From positions 297,861 to 361,860 of the forward strand of contig CAUYUJ010015948.1 in assembly GCA_963575745.1 (NCBI GenBank): a stretch of 64,000 nucleotides of DNA, in the 5' to 3' direction. A model generated the notes under the pieces. That model ran no database searches. It was not told the origin of the DNA and was given only the letters and a program-made list of their open reading frames with translations. Position 1 is the first letter of the stretch; each line of letters begins with the position of its first letter. Made by a program: the position numbers and the translations under genes. Source of the stretch: Prorocentrum cordatum (taxonomy: Eukaryota > Sar > Dinophyceae > Prorocentrales > Prorocentraceae). This document shows, in pieces, positions 60,505-64,000 of this stretch.

Positions 60505-62548
60505 TCAGCAAATAAGCGCATTCGCACTCCGCCCTCCGCCCCCCCCCCCCCACCCCCCACCCGGAAAGCGCCGACCCAGGGCGCCGACCGGCCCCTCGAT
60601 CATCTGGCAGTCAGCCGCGCCCGAGGGAAGCGACACCAGGGCATGCCTGAAGGGGGCCAGAGCTGTTGAGGAGGGATCGGCGTCGGTGCATCCGCCGCCC
60701 CTCCCACGGAGCAACTCAGCGAAAGCCGCCTCCGAAGTGAGATGCTGGGCCTGGTCGCCGCTGGGCTGCTGGAGCGACGCCAGCCCTCCAAGGCAACCCC
60801 TCGTCGAATCCGCCATCTCCGACGCCGGGCCAAAGGGCGCGCCGCCCACGTCCTCCGACTCGCAGAATCGGCGCCCGCTCATCTGATTAAGTGCGTCACG
60901 CGCTCCTGCCACTAGCGCGGGGATTACCTCGCGCGCGCGCGATCCTCCCGATGCTGCCTCTTGGGCCCAACGACCCGACAGGATGGCTCTGCGTGACAAG
61001 CGGGAAGCGGGAATAGCCGCATCCGCCCATGGGCCGCCTGGCACGGCCCGCCCCCGACGCTCCGAGGGCAGCGGCTCGGGGGCGCAGAACCGCGACCCGT
61101 CTCCTCCATCATGGCGCCTCCGCGGGCGCAACACGCCCCCCGCGCGCTGCCCCGCGCCCTTCTGCCTCGCCAGGCGGTGCATCTGCAGCGTCACTAAGCC
61201 GATCTGCCTCTTCGGCGTCCGCGGGGCCCGGTTGTTCGGGCTGGCCCAGCAGCCCCGACGCGCGCGGGGCTGCCGCGCCTCGGGCAAGAAAGGGCCACCT
61301 CCAAGAACGTCGACGACCCGCCCCTCGCCCCTGCCCCCCCGCCGGAAAATTTGAGCTCGAACGGCGTCGGGTCAAAGGTGCTGGGGGGCCGCCTCCTCCA
61401 CGGCAGCTCCCGAGCGACGCGAAGGACGTCCGCGGCCTCGACTATGCGCCCAGCCCGCTCCCGGGGCCGCAAGAAGACGGCCCCCGACGACCACCTTCCC
61501 GAGGCTGGCCGTCACCAGACGAGCACGCCCACCCGCGATCGCAGATCTCGCGAGATCGCTAAGAGGAGAGCGGGCGACCTGAGAAGGTGCTGCGCCCGGC
61601 CGCTGGCCCTGTGTCGCGCCAGCACGGTCGGCGCGCACCAGCTCAGCCAGCGCGCCCCATCTGCCGGCTGAAGGCCGCTGGCCCTGTGTCGCGCCAGCAC
61701 GGTCGGCGCGCACCAGCTCAGCCAGCGCGCCCCATCTGCCGGCTGAAGAGCGCCTCGTCGACCGCCCAGCGAGACAACAGCAGCGCGAGCCCCGCTTCGA
61801 TTTGACCTGTCGCGGCCACGGGGGAGGCCCCGCCTTGGGGCGGCGAGGCCTTCGAGAAATTGCCATCGTCGCAAGCGAAACCGATGCCCTCGAGAAGCGC
61901 GAAGCCCCCCTGCGGCAGCTTAATCGGGCACGCGCAGCGGCATCCGCTGCCGATGTCCGCCACCAAACCGCCCAGCGGCTCCGCGATCGGCAGCCGCGTA
62001 GACACCAGGGCGTCGTACTTTGCCAGACAGCTGCCCAACTCTCGCCCTGCGGCCTCCGTCGCCCAGTGAGCCTCGGGCCTGCGCTTGTAGAAGGGCCGCG
62101 AAGGCGACGGCGGCTGCTCGCCAGCGTCGCCCATCAACGCACGCTGCTCCACGTCGCCGTCGCTTCTCTTGCGTTGCTCCTCGTGAGACATGGGAACGGG
62201 CGCCTCGCTGCGCCCGAAAGTCATCTCTCCGTCACCGCTGGCCCCTCTCTCTCCGAGCAGCAGCATCTCATGGCGCGCCCTCTCGCTAGCCCCCGAGCGA
62301 TCTTCCTCGCCCAATCGACCGAGCATCAGCCAGCGCTTGAACCCTGCGGCCGAGAACAGCTCTGCGCGGCGGTCCGCCAAGCCCGCCGATGAGCGCCGAC
62401 GCCGGCCGCCCCGCGACCTCACCGCCCGCGGTAATCGCGGCCTCTGGGCCGCCCGAGGGAGGTCCCGGCGGCCCGGCGTCGGGGGGGGCGAGCCCGCGCC
62501 CCGGCCGCGCCCATGGCCCACCGCCATCGCCGCCAGGCATCTCGCCAC
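60505..62548 (-). pseudogene. N-terminal region of the split-repeat element (gag-like, unrecognised)
   Basis: Frames 62548-61718, 61866-61372 and 61287-60505 lie upstream of the RT on the coding strand. Recognisable stretches are RPFYKRRPEAHWATEAAGRE, LAKYDALVSTRLPIAEPLGG and a later block ending GAADCQMIEGPVGALG before a G-rich run. No zinc knuckle or known domain is visible. A perfect 75-bp tandem duplication at 61598-61747 adds 25 codons in frame. The position suggests the gag or N-terminal extension of the polyprotein, but this is by position only. Confidence 0.45.
61598..61747. repeat. Perfect 75-bp tandem duplication
   Basis: 61598-61672 is repeated exactly at 61673-61747, beginning ggccgctggccctgtgtcgc. 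The length is a multiple of three, so in the minus-strand frame a 25-residue block is doubled. Confidence 0.9.
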
Positions 62549-62585
62549 CTTCAGGCCGAGAAGTGCACATCGCTATCTCATGATG

Positions 62586-62700
62586 GCAGAGAAAAGCGAG
62601 GCTTGAGCGAAAACGTTCAAGGACATGGAGGGGAGGATCTTTCGGGGCCCCGACAACCGAAAAAAAACCTCAGCACGCCAGTTCCGCGCCACGCACACCC
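62586..62700 (-). repeat. Split direct repeat B' (5' end of the retroelement)
   Basis: About 115 bp matching 56725-56840 in the same orientation. Shared blocks include gcgaggcttgagcgaaaacg, ttcaaggacatggagggg, atctttcggggccc and aaaacctcagcacg. Confidence 0.85.
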
Positions 62701-62744
62701 ATGGAACACATTGTTTGAAACGTTTCCACGTTCAAACTCAGATA

Positions 62745-63830
62745 TCAATGGTGCTGCCTCGTGGACATTGCGCCAGGTTTTGCGAATATTTGTTTTGGAG
62801 ATGCCTTTTGATATTAACGAGCGCGCGCGCAGCATCATTGCACAATGATCAGGAAGGGGCAAGGGGGCGATGTCCGACCTGCGTCGGATGGTAAAACTCA
62901 TATGAGACGTGGGCGATAAAGCTAGACTATGCGCAATGTGCAACGTCCCCGAAGGCGTCGATAAGTCTGGGAGGGGGGGGGAGTCTTCTGTCCTTATGAC
63001 TTTGGGAGCGTACGAGACGCAGTCCACCCAGCAAACAGTAATGTCGCTGACTCCACTGCTCGCGCGCTCCCCCCCCCCCCACCCACCCCACCCCGCACCC
63101 CCCACCCGCAACTTGCTTCGCGCGACACGCGCGGCCGCGATCGCGGCGACCACCTGGCGCTGGCTCGTGCATCCGCGGCTGCGATAGCGCGCGCCACGAG
63201 CGCAAAGCGATTGGCTGCCTGGCGCAGGCGGCCCGGCAACGATCGCGCCTGCCGGCGGGCGCGGCCCAGCGAGTCTCCAGAGCCCTGCGGGCGCGCGGGC
63301 ACTTCGGCGCGGGCCATGGGCGCAATCGGGCGCGGCATGCCGATGACGCAAACAGCGGTGGTTACTACGATGAGAATAGCGACGGCGGCGACGGCGACGG
63401 CGCGGCCAATGACGGCGCAAAAGCCCGGGGCGACGGCGGCGATGATGACCCAGCGTCAGCGATGAAAGTCATTGGCCGATGATGGCGGCAATTGCGGCGA
63501 TGGACGTCGACGATGGCGACGGTGACGCGGTGGCGCCTGCGAGGGCGATGGAGAGATGTCGCGCGCGCGGAAGCGTCAGCAACCACGCAAACTGCCGTTG
63601 GTGTCGCGTGTCGTTCAAGAGATGTGTCTTGGAAAGTTTCGAACACGCATGGCTGCGGACGGGCTCGCGTGGCGGCTTGCGCGCGCAATGCCTGCGTGGG
63701 ATTTTTGGATGCGGGTTCGAATGCAGGGCGCGTGCTGGGCCAGCGCGGACACACCGCGCGGCGAATGGCAACGGCGACGCTGGCTAAAGTTGCTGCAGAC
63801 ATGCGATTATCCAAGCTGCCCCATGGTTTC
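62745..63830. repeat. Third unit of the ~0.96-kb tandem array, right of the retroelement
   Basis: Resumes with ctcgtggacattgcgccagg, which aligns with ctcgcctggactttgctacg at about 55584 in the left array. It continues through an acccgcaactt block (63107), cgcggccaatgacggcg (63412), gatggcggcaattgcggcga and a tcgcgtggcggcttgcgcgcgc segment. The retroelement therefore sits inside this array. Confidence 0.65.
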
Positions 63831-63961
63831 AGCAAGTGCGATGAAGCAGAAAATCTGCGCGATGCGCGGTGGAACGTGCGATTGTCGGTCTGGTTTCAAC
63901 CTGCGCGCAGGCGTGGACTTCGCCGCAATCCTTTCGCCGAGAATTATTGGGCAATGATTTT

Positions 63962-64000
63962 AATGAGGGGGCCGAACGGCCATTCATTGCCCCTGGGTGC
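63962..64000 (-). repeat. R5 tail at the window edge (minus)
   Basis: The reverse complement reads gcacccaggggcaatgaatg followed by gccgttcggccccctca, matching the segments after (CAA)n at about 26155-26190 and 46500-46543. A further R5 copy probably continues beyond the window. Confidence 0.7.

Larger units (their letters stand above)
56531..62700 (-). mobile_element. Ngaro/DIRS-like retroelement with split direct repeats
   Basis: A 6.2-kb minus-strand element. Read on the minus strand the order is repeat B' (62700-62586), an internal region coding RT and RNase H, repeat A' (57001-56842), repeat B (56840-56725) and repeat A (56693-56531). This A1-internal-B1A2B2 topology is the known arrangement of Ngaro-type tyrosine-recombinase retrotransposons. 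The RT and RNase H motifs are recognisable, but frames change several times, so the copy is decayed. I could not find a tyrosine-recombinase R-H-R-Y signature in the 1.7 kb after RNase H, so the superfamily call rests on repeat topology and RT/RNase H type. It interrupts a tandem array of about 0.96-kb units. Confidence 0.72.

Overview
The window looks like dinoflagellate nuclear DNA. The evidence is overall GC richness, very sparse genes buried in repeats, two same-strand copies of an ammonium-transporter gene whose introns use GT, GC and GA donors, decayed LINEs of the endonuclease/RT/RNase H type, and a DIRS/Ngaro-like retroelement. A Prorocentrum-like or symbiodiniacean-like source is my inference; no rRNA, tRNA or spliced-leader sequence was found to test it. 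Most long open frames here are read through microsatellites or GC-rich repeats and are not genes.

Genes. Only two sequences read as ordinary host protein genes, both on the minus strand. AMT1 (34783-37427) is an ammonium transporter with four recognisable exons. AMT2 (53540-54596) is a paralogue that keeps only the central and C-terminal exons. Both share an intron at the same codon with a GA donor and AG acceptor. AMT1 has a further GC-AG intron that AMT2 lacks.

Retroelements. LINE-A (10.6-12.4 kb) and LINE-B (17.2-20.4 kb) are frameshifted minus-strand remnants; small TIR elements have inserted into both. From 56.5 to 62.7 kb lies a minus-strand element with RT and RNase H and a split-direct-repeat layout (B, internal region, A, B, A), as in Ngaro-type retrotransposons. 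It interrupts an array of diverged units of about 0.96 kb.

Repeat families (named R1-R15 here for convenience). R1 is about 0.97 kb with 5 copies. R2 is a 130-175 bp TIR element with 4 copies. R3 is a 130-160 bp TIR element with 8-bp target duplications and at least 7 copies. R4 is a lead segment plus a GCATCGGCGAT-like minisatellite. R5 is a GGTCGCGGGT minisatellite plus (CAA)n. R6 is a 1.5-1.9 kb mobile unit packed with CAT/GAT microsatellite. R7-R15 are smaller families. Several are nested (R6 in R9, R12 in R1, a TIR element in R3, another in R8), so a relative insertion order can be read. R1 and R5 form two large inverted repeats, at 39.5-42.4 kb and 42.4-49.6 kb.

Layout. 0-2.3 kb R9 split by R6. 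2.4-9.3 kb repeats and purine/pyrimidine-biased DNA. 9.7-17 kb R15, R3, R4, LINE-A, R8. 17-21.8 kb LINE-B with R3. 22-34 kb R4, R1, R5, R3, R2. 34-38 kb AMT1. 38-50 kb R9, R4 and the giant inverted repeats. 50-53.5 kb R3, a 92-bp perfect palindrome and R7. 53.5-54.6 kb AMT2. 54.6-64 kb tandem array with the retroelement.
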